Assembly: GCA_002701875.1 (NCBI GenBank)
Contig: NZWI01000029.1
Location: 13,231 to 21,222, forward strand
DNA: 7,992 bases
Source of the DNA: Fidelibacterota bacterium
GTDB taxonomy: Bacteria > Fidelibacterota > Marinisomatia > Marinisomatales > TCS55
Direction of reading: 5' to 3'
Shown: positions 7,273 through 7,992 of the stretch, piece after piece
How the letters are laid out: every line of letters starts with the position of its first letter
Numbering within the stretch: the first letter of the stretch is position 1
Program-made: the position numbers and the translations under genes
The notes under the pieces: model-generated
What the model was told of the DNA's origin: nothing
Seen by the model: only the letters and a program-made list of their open reading frames with translations
Databases searched by the model: none

Positions 7273-7707
7273 ATGGATAAGAAAGAAATATTAAATCAAA
7301 TAGCTATCTTTCAAAAAAATACAATGACAGATCATCTTGGTATTGAAATCACAGATTTTGATAAATGTTGTATAGAAGGTAAAATGCCAATTAATGATAG
7401 AACAAAACAACCATATGGATTGTTACATGGTGGCGCAAGCGCAGCTTTTGCGGAAACGCTTGGCAGTATCGGTGCGGGAATGCAAATCGATTACCATAAA
7501 AAATCAGTTGTAGGAATTGAACTAAACGTAAGTCATTTACAGTCAATATCAAACGGGTGGGTTTATGGGAAAGCAGAAGCAGTCCGCGTGGGGAGAAAAA
7601 TCCAAGTCTGGAATATTGATATATATGATGATAAAAACAATCTTATCTGTAAAAGCAGATTAACCCTTGCAGTAATTAACAATAATGATACAAAAAAACA
7701 CACTTAA
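7273..7707 (+). CDS. Hotdog-fold acyl-CoA thioesterase, YdiI/MenI (PaaI) family
   Basis: Predicted cytoplasmic acyl-CoA thioesterase with a single hotdog domain; 144 residues, near the length of E. coli YdiI (about 136). Seen: NDRTKQPYGLLHGGASAAFAE, very like YdiI NxRTKQPFGLLHGGASVVLAE, with the helix glutamate at Glu61 in the place of the catalytic Glu63 and the HGG turn at 52-54. Then VVGIELNVSHL, VRVGRKIQVWNIDIYD and SRLTLAVI follow the same family. YdiI hydrolyses 1,4-dihydroxy-2-naphthoyl-CoA in menaquinone synthesis and other aryl/acyl-CoAs, but relatives have varied substrates and no menaquinone gene is visible here, so the substrate is unknown. It sits between purN and purH, both purine genes, and its last 23 bp overlap purH. 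A role tied to purine or folate metabolism is not supported by anything in the protein itself. Confidence 0.9.
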   Translation: MDKKEILNQIAIFQKNTMTDHLGIEITDFDKCCIEGKMPINDRTKQPYGLLHGGASAAFAETLGSIGAGMQIDYHKKSVVGIELNVSHLQSISNGWVYGKAEAVRVGRKIQVWNIDIYDDKNNLICKSRLTLAVINNNDTKKHT

Positions 7708-7992
7708 TAAAGAACCTATCAGGGTTAAAAGAGCACTTTTATCGGTTTTTGATAAAAATAACATAATTGATATTGGCAAAGCACTCATTGATAATGAAAT
7801 TGAAATTTTATCTACCGGCGGGACTGCGTCTGCATTACGAAATGATAATATCAATGTTACAGATGTAAGTGATTATACTCATTTCCCTGAGATTATGGAT
7901 GGTCGTATTAAAACAATTAATCCTTTAATTGAAGGAGGTATACTTGGATTGCGTGATGATCATAAAAAAGAAGCGAAGGAAAATTTAATAAA
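7685..7992 (+). CDS. purH: Bifunctional AICAR transformylase/IMP cyclohydrolase PurH (3' partial)
   Basis: Only the first 102 codons lie in the window; the frame is still open at the end. PurH formylates AICAR to FAICAR and closes the ring to IMP. The visible part is the N-terminal MGS-like IMP cyclohydrolase domain: RVKRALLSVFDK (13-24), EILSTGGTASAL (40-51), VTDVSDYTHFPEIMDGRIKT (58-77) and EGGILGLR (83-90). Compared with E. coli PurH, the usual KTLHPKVHGGILG reads KTINPLIEGGILG, replacing both histidines. The ATG at 7685 is the first start codon after an in-frame stop at 7673-7675 and gives a 12-residue lead before the conserved core. It lies inside the thioesterase gene with a 23-bp overlap and has no clear Shine-Dalgarno, pointing to coupled translation. 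The AICAR transformylase domain is outside the window. Confidence 0.96.
   Translation, partial: MIQKNTLNKEPIRVKRALLSVFDKNNIIDIGKALIDNEIEILSTGGTASALRNDNINVTDVSDYTHFPEIMDGRIKTINPLIEGGILGLRDDHKKEAKENLI

Noticed and set aside
7660..7854. Reverse-strand frame over the thioesterase/purH junction
   Set aside because: It is antisense to the conserved PurH N-terminus and has no supporting motif.

Overview
This window is nine consecutive, same-strand genes from the middle of a de novo purine (IMP) biosynthesis operon in an AT-rich bacterium. The order is purQ (5' end outside) - purC - purE - purB - purF - purD - purN - YdiI-type hotdog thioesterase - purH (3' end outside). Almost every base is coding. 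The largest gap is 18 bp (purF/purD), most junctions overlap, and no promoter, terminator, riboswitch, tRNA, mobile element or CRISPR array is visible. There is no gene-free stretch over 300 bases.

Together the genes supply most of PRPP-to-IMP synthesis: PurF (step 1), PurD (2), PurN (3), PurQ (glutaminase of step 4), PurE (AIR carboxylation), PurC, PurB and PurH (last steps). The catalytic PurL and the AIR synthetase PurM are not in the window; they may lie upstream of purQ, where the operon continues. No PurK is present, which fits the class II (CO2-using, metazoan-like) sequence of PurE.

The host cannot be named from the sequence. PurB, PurF and the thioesterase resemble the E. coli-type families. 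PurC is the long Ade1-like form, PurE is class II, PurD and PurQ are less common variants, and PurN has an unusual N-terminal phosphate loop. This mosaic, the low G+C, the scarcity of Shine-Dalgarno sites and the tight packing suggest a streamlined, perhaps uncultured, lineage; that is inference.

The most notable feature is the first gene. Its glutaminase domain ends near base 672, but the frame continues for about 170 residues. The end of this extension lines up with PurS, and an earlier part may be a second PurS-like unit. It therefore looks like a PurQ-PurS fusion. Other points of interest are a PurE lacking its usual C-terminal tail, a PurF without a propeptide that keeps all four cysteines matching the B. 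subtilis Fe-S ligands, and a thioesterase placed between purN and purH.
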